The position numbers and the translations under genes were made by a program. This document shows, in pieces, positions 24,531-35,479 of a stretch of 64,000 bases of DNA (the stretch's first letter is position 1; each line of letters opens with the position of its first letter). The DNA lies in contig OY728165.1 of assembly GCA_963277665.1 (NCBI GenBank), positions 1,760,462,772 through 1,760,526,771 on the forward strand, written 5' to 3'. The notes beneath the pieces are model-generated. The model was not told where the DNA came from, did not search any database, and was given only the letters and a program-made list of their open reading frames with translations. Source of the DNA: Viscum album (lineage: Eukaryota; Streptophyta; Magnoliopsida; Santalales; Viscaceae).

Positions 24531-26062
24531 AAATCATTGAATTTCCCATTATAGTAACAATTAATGTGGTTCCTTCAAGTTATATCCATTGACCTAAACA
24601 AAAAACATAGTGTACGAATGACTTATCATATCGATGAACCAACTAAATCATAAAAGTCATTTATTCTCTGTGATATATATGAAACTATCCGTAGTCTAGA
24701 AAAACATTGTTTTATATTATTTATTCATATACAAATTCTATTTTTATTCTTTATGATGGTTGAGAAATATTTTTTTGAATTCACAAATAATATCCCTCAA
24801 GAGTATCAATCATGGTGTGCAACATAAACCATTTTTCTGAACTAGTTTACCCCAATGATTGGCCTAAAAATAATTTTTGGAGTTATTACCCATTTTATAT
24901 ATATTCAAACGCCACACCCTATTATATAATAAAAACATGGATGTGTTTATATGAAACCACTCACACTATCATTTATCAAAAGTATAAGACACTTTCAAAT
25001 ACATTTCATTATCATAGATGTAAAGACCAAGAAATTCTTGTAATTCTTTTTAATTAAATGGGAATTTTACAACTCCATTAAAATTGAAGGCACATAATTC
25101 TGAGTCCAGGAGTTCTATGAATGAATTTCAGATTTTTATTTCAGGTACGTTAAGTAAACGTGCGAGCGAGATTTTATAACTTTTGAACCGGTGCTCGAAA
25201 TTTAAATCAGAGGGCACCGATGAACTCACAGCACCGATATTAACATAATGTGACCTTAACCTCGACCAGAGTAGGTTGAGGGTGGATGTTATCTTTTCAC
25301 ATATTCGTGAAAGAATAAAATAAAAATAAATTTTTCTAAAATATGTTTTTATTTTTCTTTTGAAACATCCATGTGAATGTTTTATAGGTGGGGAACACCT
25401 GAACTAAACCTCTCATTAGAGGTTATGGTGGTGGGGACCACCTAATCTGACCTCCCATGAAAGGTTATGTTTATAGGGTCCACTTGAGGTTAAACCCCAT
25501 TTGATCCTCCCACATAAATGAGGGGAAGTCTCTTAATCATAACCTTGATTAATTATTCCACCTCTTTTTTTATTAATACACCAAGTCAATTAATTAATAA
25601 TTCCAATTTGATTCTATGCCAACATATTTTATTATGTTGGCTACCCCGTTTCTTTTAGGACGGTTGTGGGAAATTATTCGTTGGCTAAGGAAGGAGCCTT
25701 GGGAGATATCTCTGCAATGAATAATGTTAACAAGGAATTTCGACTTTGACTCCAACATCTTCCACGAGACATTCATTTATGATGATCGTCTTCCACATCA
25801 ATGAACCGATGATCGAGGAAACACCGATATCACCAACGTTTGTCTATTCCCAATGACATAGTCTCATTCCCCATGGGAAATCTTCAACGAATCAAACGAA
25901 TGAGGTAGGGTGGTTATTTGAAATTCTTCCCTTTTTTATTCTTGATGACTCTTAGTAATTCAAATAGAATTTAGGGAAGCCTTCTACTGCTCTAATGTGG
26001 AGACTGTGGGCCAAACAAACATGGCCCATCCTCTATGTAATTCTGGTGATGATTTGTGGTGC
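24531..26062 (-). other. Leader or LTR-like region of the minus element (unit 1)
   Basis: No coding match; the open frames at 24812-25057 and 25594-25776 are not recognisable. Text from about 25130 on is richer in GC and CpG than the rest: ACCGGTGCTCG, GGGCACCGATG and CAGCACCGATA near 25189-25240, a CTCGACC..GGTTGAG inverted repeat near 25260-25280, then the hairpin repeats. It should lie between gag and the 5' LTR of the minus-strand element, but no primer site is clear. It could instead be a separate insertion. Confidence 0.4.
25387..25498. repeat. Hairpin-forming 43-44-base tandem repeat (unit 1)
   Basis: Units 25387-25429 and 25430-25473, plus a partial third, each contain GGTGGGGAnCACC and ACCTCnCAT.A.AGGT, two short inverted repeats per unit. 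The counterpart is at 29731-29845. Confidence 0.75.
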
Positions 26063-26277
26063 TCCTAATGTATCTATTGCAATGATATGTATGAATGAAT
26101 GTTGTCGTCATGTAAATGATTTTTTTAAAATGGATATTGTATTTTATGTTTTATGATGTTATGTAATTATCTTAATTTCTCAAGACAGAAGACCTCTCGA
26201 TAATCAGAGTTGTCTTAAGTGCGTGTTTCTATAATAAGTCATGTTTAAATATGTAATAGCGAGCATTGCTATTATAG
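26063..26277 (+). mobile_element. LTR-end fragment carried by the duplication
   Basis: It aligns base by base, with scattered changes, to 21708-21920 (for example TTTTATGTTTTATGATnTTATGTAATTATC and GAGCATTGnTnTTATAG). It is a truncated LTR end without the rest of the element. Confidence 0.85.
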
Positions 26278-27400
26278 TAATCTCCCACTCTCAGAAGGAA
26301 TATGCAATAACCTTCTTATTCTTCATATGAACTCATCCCAATCACTACATTGATGCATCACTACATATTATAAATAATTATCCACTACAGTGAAATGTAA
26401 TAATATGTGCACGTTCTAATCTTCTATTCATTTTCTGGAAAATTTCCTCACATTCATCTATCAAGAAGAACGTGACACCGTGACGAGTTAACTTTATTAT
26501 AGAATTAGATATATGTTGGAAATTATTCTTAAATAGTTTTTAATATCTTGCTAAACCAATGATGATATGGATCATAGACACCATGGTTGGTCTAGGAGAA
26601 CATTCAATAGCCTCCATCATTGATGTATATACTCCTATTGCTTATTCTAATATTATGTGACTAAAAAATGTAAAAAAATTTAGCAAAAAATCACACCTTA
26701 TAAATTTTTTTATACAGTGTCTCCAAACTTTTGGTATTTAGTAAAATTATCAACTGATATTCATGATCTTCATTTCTATTTTAATAGATAATAATATACC
26801 AATAATGAATTCAAAAAACTAGTCGAGGAGATCACTATTTACAATTATCATAAATTTAATAATGATCGTAGGGAATTAGTAAGACCAAATGGAATCACTA
26901 TATATTCATAGTGTTTATATATTTTATGTTATGTCATCCAAGGTATATCCTTTTTATTGTCTGTAAATTGATTATATCCCTAATGTAGTTCAATATTTGA
27001 AAATTATTGATCATTCATACTATTTAGAAAACAGTTCTTCAATATGCGGAGGATAATACTTCTTCAGGATCATGATATTGTTTATCATCTAATTATTAAT
27101 GCAGAGTTGCATTGATCAGTATTTATTTTTCAAAGAAAATACTAGGTGCATGACAAGGTGATGAACCTGGATGAATGAATCCCTTATATAGAATTTTTTT
27201 GAGTTTCATCTTCTATTCATACAACTCAATAGAGGCAATTCTATAAAGAGTAATTTAAATTCATGTGGAACTAGTAATGATTTATATTGAGAAATCAAAA
27301 TCATATTTTGAGTATGAATAAGAATATCTTCTACAAATACATTATGAAAAATTGAAAATAAAAGGAATATAATTTATTTCAGTCTTATACCCAACCATTT
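26278..27400 (-). pseudogene. RNase H part and RT pseudogene (unit 2)
   Basis: Counterpart of 21921-23030 with more damage. TTAGTAAGACCAAATGGAAT near 26875 marks the MPFGLTN block, and text near 27140-27200 is the GFIRPS..SPWG block. Positions are offset from unit 1 by about 4.35 kb throughout. No intact motif with catalytic residues is visible. Confidence 0.75.
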
Positions 27401-27640
27401 TAGATAAAACACCCTTCTAAATGGGGATTATGACCCATACAGTAGATGAAATCTTTATGTTATTTTCAAAATTAAGGTCACATAGATGCAAGATCATAAG
27501 AGGGTTTGATATATAAAATTTAACTTCCCTTAAGTGAAATTTTATGTGGTTTTTATATAGATAAATCCATTCCATGCATAATATGACATAAAATAAACCA
27601 AAGGAATAATGAAAATATTTATATGAATCACATTCCAATA
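27401..27640 (-). pseudogene. Protease pseudogene (unit 2)
   Basis: An uninterrupted minus-strand stretch of 73 codons (27638-27417) reads FYVILCMEWIYLYKNHIKFH, matching DVILGMDWLSKHHAVVDF of gypsy proteases. It is better preserved in frame than the same part of unit 1. Confidence 0.75.
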
Positions 27641-27939
27641 AACATCAACCATTGGGGAATCATAAACATGGTTATAAATCATCAAATCATTAGGGGATGA
27701 TCTACTAATTCTACATCTAATTATTTGGTTTAATCATGACACTCTTATAATATTTATTACCTACGATTAACTAGGTAGATATATAATCAAATAAGACATT
27801 TGATGTTCTATACTAGATAGAAAGTTTATCTTTCCCCACTTACTTATCTCACTAATTATCTAAAATTTAAATTGCATGAGACATCCACTTATAATTCGTA
27901 TTTAGAGGATTCTTGATGTTGATCATTATCATTTTCCCT

Positions 27940-28870
27940 TTATTTTTCGAAGTAATTAACATAATTACCTTTCCAATAACACTTGTATCACTATATATTG
28001 GGTGGTGCATTCTACGTTCTATTTTTTCTATTCACACCATTAGCTAATTTCTTCCTAGAAAATTTGAAATATAATGCCTAATTGTCTCCCCTTCCACACA
28101 AAAAAATTATTGGACCCCTTAATGAAATTTCAACCCTTCCTCTTCACACAAATAATTATTAATAGAACACTCACATTATACTTTTGATTGTTTTATGATT
28201 TTCCTTTAAAATCTATCATAATTTTCTATAAAAAACTAGAAGATTGATATATAAATCTGAACACCATTTCAACTGTGATTTCACAATGCACCAACTCTTA
28301 GTAGTTAATAATTTTTATTATAGCCAATTCCCTTATAAGAATTTCATTATGACGCATAAGAATCTATCACTGTTATTTTTTGGTAGGATGATAATTTCCG
28401 AATAGTACATCTCTTGTCTTGTGAAATTACCATCATATGTACCAATGAATTCATCATCCCTTTGATTCGACACCACGATATATTTCCCGATTGTTGTATG
28501 AATATCCCTAAAAATTAAAAAATTAAAAATTAGTTTTTATCTCTACCAAATTAATGGATTCAATTTCATCTTGATGCATCAAATTATTAATTTGATTCAA
28601 CCTCCTCTCTGCATTTGATTCAAGATGATAAATGTCTAGAATGAATTTCTCAAGCTTTATAGACTAGAAAAAAGACAATATTTTTATAGTAGTACAAATC
28701 AATTGTTCAGTGATAGGTGGATTTAAATACCAGCTGAAATAAGGTGTATATTTCATTTTGAAGGACTCGGAAAAATTTTGTTCCCTCTTGGGGTTATTTG
28801 GACTTCCACCATGATTGATACCTTGATAGATTAGTGTCATCATCGGAAAAATATATTTCATTCCTCCTCC
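27940..28870 (-). pseudogene. gag: gag pseudogene (unit 2)
   Basis: A minus-strand open segment at 28861-28664 holds YLNPPITEQLICTTIKILSFF, which fits the NPPTFxG..DP..AEQWIRxLEKIF opening of gag with some residues lost. The degraded zinc knuckle lies near 27990-27955 (ATCACTATATATTGG side), in register with unit 1. Confidence 0.75.
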
Positions 28871-30401
28871 CAGAGAATTTTGTAGAAAAGGTGGAAAATC
28901 ATGGAATTTTCTATAATAGTCACAATATATGTGGATTCATCAAGTTATTTCCAATGACTGAATAAAAAATCTTTCAGTAAGAATGAATTATCATATCGTA
29001 GAACCAACTAAATCTAAAAAGTCACTTATTGTGTGTGAAATATATGAAACCATACATTGTATAGAAAAACGTAGTTTTATCTTATTTATTCCTATCCAAA
29101 TTCTATTTATATTCTTTATGATGTTTGGGGAAGATTTTGTGAATTCACAAATAATATCCCTCAACAGTATCAAACAAGGGGTGCAACATAAACCATTTTT
29201 GTGAACTAAATTACACCAAGTCAGGCCAAAAACATATTTTTGGAGTTATTAAAAATTATATATATATTTCAAAGCCACATCCTTATGTAGTATTAAAAAA
29301 TGTATGTATTTATAAAAAAATACTCGCACGATCATTTATCAAAATTATATGACACATTCCAATACCTTTTGTCATCAATGATGTTAAGACTCAGAAATTG
29401 CTGTATTTTTTTTAATTAAATGGGAATTTGAAAAGTCTGCAAAAAAATTGACGTCACAGGATTCTATGGCCCGGAATGCCTGGAATGAATTTATGAGTTT
29501 TTTTTCAAGTATGTTCATTAAACGAGTGAGTTGGATTTTCTAACATTGAACTGGTTCTTGTAATTGAAATCAGATGGTACCGTTGAACTTACATCACTGG
29601 TATTTTCTTGTGGATACCTTCACCTCGACCATAGTAGGTCGAGGGTGGATGTTAACTTTTCACATATTCATAAAATAATAAAAAAAATTGTGTACCATTT
29701 TTTTTGAATCATCAATGTGGATGTTTCATAGGTGGAGACCACCTGAACTAAACCTCCCATGAGAGGTTATGGCGGTGGTGACCACCTGAACTAACATCCC
29801 ATGAGAGGTTATGGTGGCGGGGACCATCCGAGGTTAAAACCCCTTTGAAACTCTCACTTAAATGAGGGGAAGTATCCTGAAAATATTCTTGATTAATTAT
29901 GTCACCACCTTTTTAATTTATACACCAACTCATTTAATTAATAATTCAAATTTTAATTTATACGAAAATATTTTATTATATTTGCTACACCATTTTTTTT
30001 CAGGGTTGGGGGAAATTAATCATTGGAAAAGGAAGAAGCCTTTAGAGAATGCTCTCCAATTATGAACGTCAACGAAGAATGTCGACTTCGACTCTGACTT
30101 CTTCCTCGGGATATTCGTTGACGAGGAGCATATTCAATGTCAATGAACCGATGATCGAGGAAACACCAACATCACCGATGTCCGTATATTCCCAATGACA
30201 TTGTAACTTTCCCCGCGAGAAATCTTCCACAAAATAAACGAATGAGTTAGGGTGTTTTTTTTGAAATTTTTCCCTTTTTAGTTATTGATGACTCATCATA
30301 ATTCAAAGAGAGTTTATAGCTGCATGTTACCTCTCCAATGCGGAGAGTGGGGGAAAATCATGGCCCATACTCTTTGTAAATCTTGTGATGATTTGTGGTG
30401 T
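28871..30401 (-). other. Leader or LTR-like region (unit 2)
   Basis: Copy of 24531-26062. The open frames at 28983-29204 and 29862-30065 show no known protein. It includes the inverted repeat CCTCGACC-ATAGTA-GGTCGAGG (29623-29644), perfect here but imperfect in unit 1. Confidence 0.45.
29731..29845. repeat. Hairpin-forming tandem repeat (unit 2)
   Basis: Two and a half units of GGTGG.GACCACCTGAACTAA..CTCCCATGAGAGGTTATGG. ACCTCCCATGAGAGGT forms a short perfect stem (ACCTC/GAGGT), as does GGTGG/CCACC. Confidence 0.75.
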
Positions 30402-30930
30402 TCTTCATGATGGAGGAGGCCGGAAACCCACCATGGTGGGGCACATGAATGGTGGCCGACACCCCCTCTGGACGCAGCGACGCTGACGACTCAACGTCGC
30501 CGCACTGTGGCACTGCCGCCCCATGGCCTCCGCCATTAGTTTCCCCCAGGACCTGTAGCCTCAGCCGCCCGTGGCCTCCACTGGCTTACGGACTTCGTCC
30601 TCTATGGTCGTGCTACCCCACGTGACTGCCACCCCGCAGCCTCCACCGCAATGCCACCACCGATTCTTGTGGCTTTCGCACCCTGCGTCCACTGCGCTTC
30701 GAGGTAATGCCACCTTGTGGTAGCCACCGCCCCGAGTCCCCCACCGCCTATGGCCTCTACTACCCCGTGGAACCACCGACCCGCAGCATCCGTACCCTGC
30801 GGTGCCGCCACCCTGTATCCTCCGCACCCCGAGGCCGAGCCACCTCGTGGACTTGCACCATCTGCGGCCGAGCCTATAACTCCCCGACCCCAGTTACCCA
30901 GAGTCGGTGCATTATTTCGTAACATTTTCA
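30402..30930. other. GC- and CpG-rich island of unknown origin
   Basis: About 530 bases, roughly two thirds G+C with dozens of CpG, bounded sharply by AT-rich DNA. It contains variants of GTGGCCTCC / CACCCCGTGG at irregular spacing, so it may be a decayed GC-rich minisatellite. Open frames exist on both strands (30561-30931 minus, 30707-30971 plus), all proline/alanine- or glycine-rich; at this GC content, long frames arise by chance and I recognise no protein. Alternatives: a first exon or CpG island fragment captured by the retroelement, or a foreign insert. Confidence 0.6.
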
Positions 30931-31393
30931 TGATTACAAAAGATCAAGTCTCGATAGAACAAGTAGTTTAGTAGACTTTGAAGCACTAGATACATTCTTA
31001 AATGTTACATTACATCATAATGTGAAAAACTACCATAACATGGTATCCATAGTCCACACTCATATCCCCTTCTGACTATCCCTACAGGTCATTCATAAAA
31101 TACTTTTTCACATCCTAGAAAATATTAATACATTGAAAGGGGTGAGCTCAGATACTCATAAAGGATAACAATATTGCAGAATATTTAATAAATAAACATA
31201 AACATTAAATGCAATTTATAACTAAAAAAAGACTTTTAAACATGATCTTCAACATAATATGGAAAAAGTAAAATGAAATAATGCCATTTACTTATTCACA
31301 TGGATATTCTACTAGTCGAATAATCTCATGCAATTTCAATAAACACTTTCATAATGATAGAATTCATAATGCCATACTATCATAACCATGTAG

Positions 31394-31486
31394 CCAAGGC
31401 CTCGTGCCAAGACTACAAATAAGATTTTGTCGAGGCCTAATGCCAAGACAATAGTTTTTCTCATGAGACCTACCAATGCATCGAGG
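31394..31486 (-). repeat. 35-37-base tandem repeat in LTR M
   Basis: Units 31394-31430 and 31431-31465, plus a partial unit to 31486, share the core GAGGCCT.nTGCCAAGAC. They sit in the same part of the LTR as the 31-base repeats of LTR A but with a different sequence. Confidence 0.6.
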
Positions 31487-31967
31487 AGATATAGAGGGCT
31501 CCACCCGTCACTTATTAAGTCCAATGCATTCCTCATATGATCATGTTTAAGCATATCATAAACCATAACATTATTGTATCACATAAAACAAGCATAAAAG
31601 AATCAAAATATTTCCACATTTCAACCACAAGATATCAATACAACACATTGATATAACAAAAACATTATCAAACCCACTTCCAATACCAATGTAAAAGAAA
31701 ATTAAAACATGTTATTTATTTTTCATTTAAAAAAGTTATGGCTTGTAGAGGAAGCCGAAACTCAAATAATGGTCATGGCAGCAGAGAATTCATTGTCGCC
31801 GCATACGTTTGACAAGAAAAACTTTCCATTTTTTCATTTAGTGAAATGAATCATATAAAAATATTCCTCTTGATTAAATGTAAAAGACAAATGGGTTTAT
31901 ACAACGTAAAAAAGAAATTTGTCTATAAAACAAAATAGGCGTCAATGAATATAGATTGAGACGAAGT

Positions 31968-32288
31968 CCCTTACGAAGAACATTTTTTTAAATATAATAG
32001 AACTATTATGTGAATTCACTATAATTACACATAATGAAATGAAAAATACAATATAGGACATAATAATATCATGTCATAATTTGAAAGTAAGATATTAACC
32101 CAATGAATGGAAATTGGGTTAAGAAGTTCCCTTATAAAGATCATTTTTTAAATAAAATAGACTTATTATGTGTATTCACTATATGTACACAAAAATGAAG
32201 TTCATATACAAGATATAACATAATAATATGATGACATAATTTGAAAGTAGGAGATTAACCCAAAGAACGAAAATTGGGTTAAGAGGTT
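31968..32288. repeat. About 160-base tandem repeat, two units, in LTR M
   Basis: 31968-32128 and 32129-32288 are near copies, both opening CCCTTA.nAAnATCATTTTTTAAAT and ending AAATTGGGTTAAGAnGTT. A third CCCTTACCTCGTG start follows and then diverges. Confidence 0.9.
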
Positions 32289-33390
32289 CCCTTACCTCGT
32301 GTCCGACTTGACTCGAACATTCTTTAATATCCTGAATATTTAACTATAGTTAATTTATATGTTCTTAAGAACCTTTTTCATGTTCATTATTACTTTTATA
32401 TCACTTATTTCCATTTTGTGATCAATATGTAATTATTTAAGTTAATAACGTTCGTTTTGTCGATCTTTGGTACTTGAGTCAAAAATAAACTTCTTATAAT
32501 TACAAGTTGTTCATGTGGTGAAATATCCATTATAACCAGAATTATATTCATGATTTAGATATAATATATATCATATATATCTAGTATATACATGAATTTA
32601 TAATATTACAAAACATTTATAGGTATGAAATGAAATGCACCGTTCATGAAGATGGTTATTCGTACGTACGCATGAACGCTACTTTCATTTCTATTTCGTA
32701 TTTAATGGAATGGAATTATAATATATAAAGGGATACTATAATTCCAGTATAATATAATATATAATATCATTTTCTCCATCCTTTATACATCCCACATATA
32801 GAATTAATGATTCAAATCACTTTGAGGGGGCGGTAGTCCGCACTTCCTAAAATGAAATTATCACGTTTACCCATAATGGGAATCATAATGGTATTCCATA
32901 TATGAAAAATACAAAACCATAAGGAAATAAAAAACATAATATATATCATATATAAAAATAGTTTCATCATAATGGCCATCATGAGAGGTGTTAAAAGAAG
33001 ATTGAATAATCATCGTTTCGTGAGGCAGTAATTCACCACCCACAGAAACAATATGTTCTTTAACCATTAGATGAAGGTGTGTGTAAGAGTAAATCGAATC
33101 CTTCTCATAATAAAATCCTAGTATATTTTAGATACTGTTGTTGTTACTAATTAAAGTAATAAAAAACGTTTAAGGGGTTGGGGAAGCAAAATAAAACAAA
33201 TTAACAGAAGAGAAGACATTACCTTAAAATCGGGTAACACTTTTTGATTTGAGCCAAATGCTTCTTTGGGAAGAATGCTGCCCAAAGTGAGGCTTCAAGG
33301 ATTAATATAGGGAAGTTGAGAGAGTATTTTGGTAGAGGTTGTCTGAGACGAATGGCTTTGAAGGTGTGAATAAGGTGGTAGTGGTGGGGG

Positions 33391-33400
33391 GTTTTATAAT
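33391..33400 (-). promoter_or_regulatory. LTR TATA region (LTR M)
   Basis: The minus strand reads ATTATAAAAC followed by CCCCCCACCACTACCACC, the usual TATA and start-site layout of these LTRs. GC content and integrity are better than in LTR A. Confidence 0.5.
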
Positions 33401-33843
33401 AGGAGAAGAGGGGTATTCTTGGAAATTAATGAAATGTTACATTATTATGAAGTAATTTTCGGATTTCAAAGGTCCCACAATTATATATTTTGAGGATAAG
33501 TTAATAAGGGTTCAAAATCTACCCATAAAATAGGTTTTTTACAAGTTTATGTCTTAGAAATTACATTATCATTTCATTTTAATTTAAAAGTTCATTAATG
33601 AGGTAATCGCTGGATCATCATGGAGTGAAAAATAAATTTATTTATTTAATTCCAAAAAATAATAAAAAAATTACCATGATGTTGGAAATATGTTTATCTT
33701 TTTCAATGAATATTTTTAGTCAAAAAGGTAACTTATATAACCCCATGTAATAAATTTTTTTAGTAAAACAACACTTGTTTGTGTCGATTTTATTTTGACT
33801 TTAAATAAAAAGTTATTAATGTCATTTTCTTACCCAAGTGGCT

Positions 33844-33890
33844 CCATGGGTTCCCCTAGTAGACCCATGGATTGTCTTGGCCGGCCAAGA
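33844..33890. other. Two adjacent palindromes in the LTR U3
   Basis: CCATGGGT (33844-33851) and ACCCATGG (33863-33870) form an 8-base stem with an 11-base loop. TCTTGGCCGGCCAAGA (33875-33890) is a perfect 16-base palindrome. They stand out as GC-rich in AT-rich DNA. Confidence 0.85.
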
Positions 33891-34299
33891 CTCAGCCAGT
33901 AAGTGTAGGACAAGTGTAAAGGTAATTTCATATTTTTATATCATTATATTTACCTTAAGTTACACTAATTACCTTTAATCGCGATTAATAGAAATTAAAA
34001 GTTACTATTCACCAAAAATTATATTAATCCAATTGAACCACATTTTAATTCCTAATGAAAATGATTTATGTCAGATTTATGAAATTTAATTCATAGAAGT
34101 GGTAATGTTTCATTTAAAAGAAAAATCTGTTTTTTAACTACATCTATAGCATTCTATTGGATAAATTTCAAGGAAATAATATGTAAAATGTAGCATGTAT
34201 TCCATATTGTAATTATTTCGAAATACATCATTTTAATATCCATGAATATTGGGTCATTCTTAATCCAAAAGATTGATATAGAATTGGGGTTTTTTCTAC

Positions 34300-34690
34300 G
34301 AGCACAATATATGTTTTTTCCATTTTCTGTATTATAGTAAGTAGAGATGTAATAGTTCTTGATTATCCCTAAACAACATCTATGTCACTTGTTGAGAACC
34401 TTTTATGTGAATGTATATATTATGAACTTTTTATCATTATATATGTCTCACTTTTCTCCATATAGTTTGTTCTACTAGATGTTATAGGAAAAAAACATAG
34501 CTGCTAGGTCCAGATCATGCGTCATATTGTTCTTTTCATGGATATTAAACTATTGTGATATGTAGTCGATCAAATACTATTTTTTAATGTGAAAAACCCC
34601 AATAATTTTTTTGAAGAGTCGTTTTATATGATAAAGAATTATCCACTTTTTGTTATATGAGTAAAAATGCAGTGAGAAGCATATACTTTA
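34300..34690 (-). pseudogene. RNase H pseudogene of the right minus-strand element
   Basis: Minus-strand HEKNNMTHDLDLAAMFFSYNI (about 34545-34483) matches [21 protein letters not shown] well. LYGEK, a degraded YTDHKSLKYIFT region and IIKNYY follow. Upstream, FEKIKYMLLTAF (about 34700-34660) is the start of the domain. Integrase does not follow; sequence runs into LTR M. Confidence 0.85.
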
Positions 34691-35475
34691 TCTTCTCAAA
34701 TCCTTCCTCACATTCACCCACCATTAAATAATTTACCCCTTTACTAGTTAAAGTAGTTATAGGGATATTAAATCATGATAAATTTCTCAAAATTTGTTAG
34801 TAGTACCCACCCAATCCATGAAAAATATAGATTTATTTGACACTAGAGGGTTTGGTCCATTTATCAGTTGCCTTTCTTTATGAAGTGTGTATAAAAATTA
34901 CCTCACTTGTGATCAAATGTACCAATAACATTACTTCTACAACTAAAATTCACATATTAAAAATATTTCATTCAACATATCATTAAATAATGTTATGTTC
35001 CTCCGTGTTCATAAAGTAAATGAAAAATCGACTATAAAAACAACCCCATATTTGTTCAGGTAATTTTGAATGTCTCTATAAAACAAATCCATGAGGATTA
35101 TAGGGTCCTTAGTAATTAGGAAGGAGTTTTTTTAAAACTCATAGTTCCCACAACATTCCAAAAATGTAGTCTTATGTATATATTCCTTATCCTCCATTAG
35201 CTAATGATATCCTCAATAATGACTCAACATTGAGAAGTACTGAGGTCCTGATAAATAATTGAACAAAAGAACCATAATTGGAATAGGATACATATTCATT
35301 ATGATTATCATATTGAGTTCATGATAATAAATAGAAAATGACATAAATACATTTTTAATATTGACAAAGAGCACTACCACAACCATGGTGATGCACTAGG
35401 TTATATAAACCCATTTTCCAAATGTTCTTGAAGCTTCTCATTTAAAGCCTCCAGTTCAATAGGAGCCATCATATA
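34690..35475 (-). pseudogene. Reverse transcriptase pseudogene of the right element
   Basis: Minus-strand motifs are APIELEALNEKLQEHLENGFI then a stop then PSASPW (35468-35382), NYEF and MDLFYRDIQNYLNKYGVVFIVDFS (about 35130-35000), and GGYY followed by TSKGVNYLMVGECEEGF (about 34800-34700). The FIDDIL catalytic box reads FIVDFS, losing the first Asp. Each block matches the Tekay RT consensus closely, but frames shift between them. Confidence 0.9.
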
Positions 35476-35479
35476 AATA

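Larger units (their letters stand above)
21708..26062. repeat. Tandem duplication, unit 1 (about 4.35 kb)
   Basis: The whole segment reappears at 26063-30401 in the same orientation. Unit 1 begins inside the 3' LTR of the nested element (CCTCATGTATCTATTGCAATG) and ends GATGATTTGTGGTG; unit 2 begins CCTAATGTATCTATTGCAATG and ends with the same GATGATTTGTGGTG at 30400. Contents in both: LTR edge, minus-strand RNase H, RT, protease, gag, leader, hairpin repeats. The copies differ by frequent substitutions and small indels. Confidence 0.9.
26063..30401. repeat. Tandem duplication, unit 2 (about 4.34 kb)
   Basis: Second copy of 21708-26062. It opens with about 215 bases of the nested element's LTR end (26063-26277), which has no reason to be here except through duplication of an already nested structure. 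Confidence 0.9.
30945..34300 (-). mobile_element. Minus-strand LTR (M)
   Basis: It is similar in patches to LTR A and to the LTR at 37.5-39.9 kb: 31145-31170 GGGGTGAGCTCAGATACTCATAAAGG; the GCATGAAC block near 32670; the promoter region near 33391 with a C-run downstream on the minus strand. It lies between the leader of the left minus-strand element (as 5' LTR) and the RNase H end of the right one (as 3' LTR). Open frames at 31336-31566 and 32867-33067 are not genes. Confidence 0.65.

Noticed and set aside
30561..30971. Overlapping long open frames in the GC-rich island as a proline- or glycine-rich gene
   Set aside because: Frames are open on both strands at once, as expected at high GC. 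No known protein, splice or start context supports one of them.
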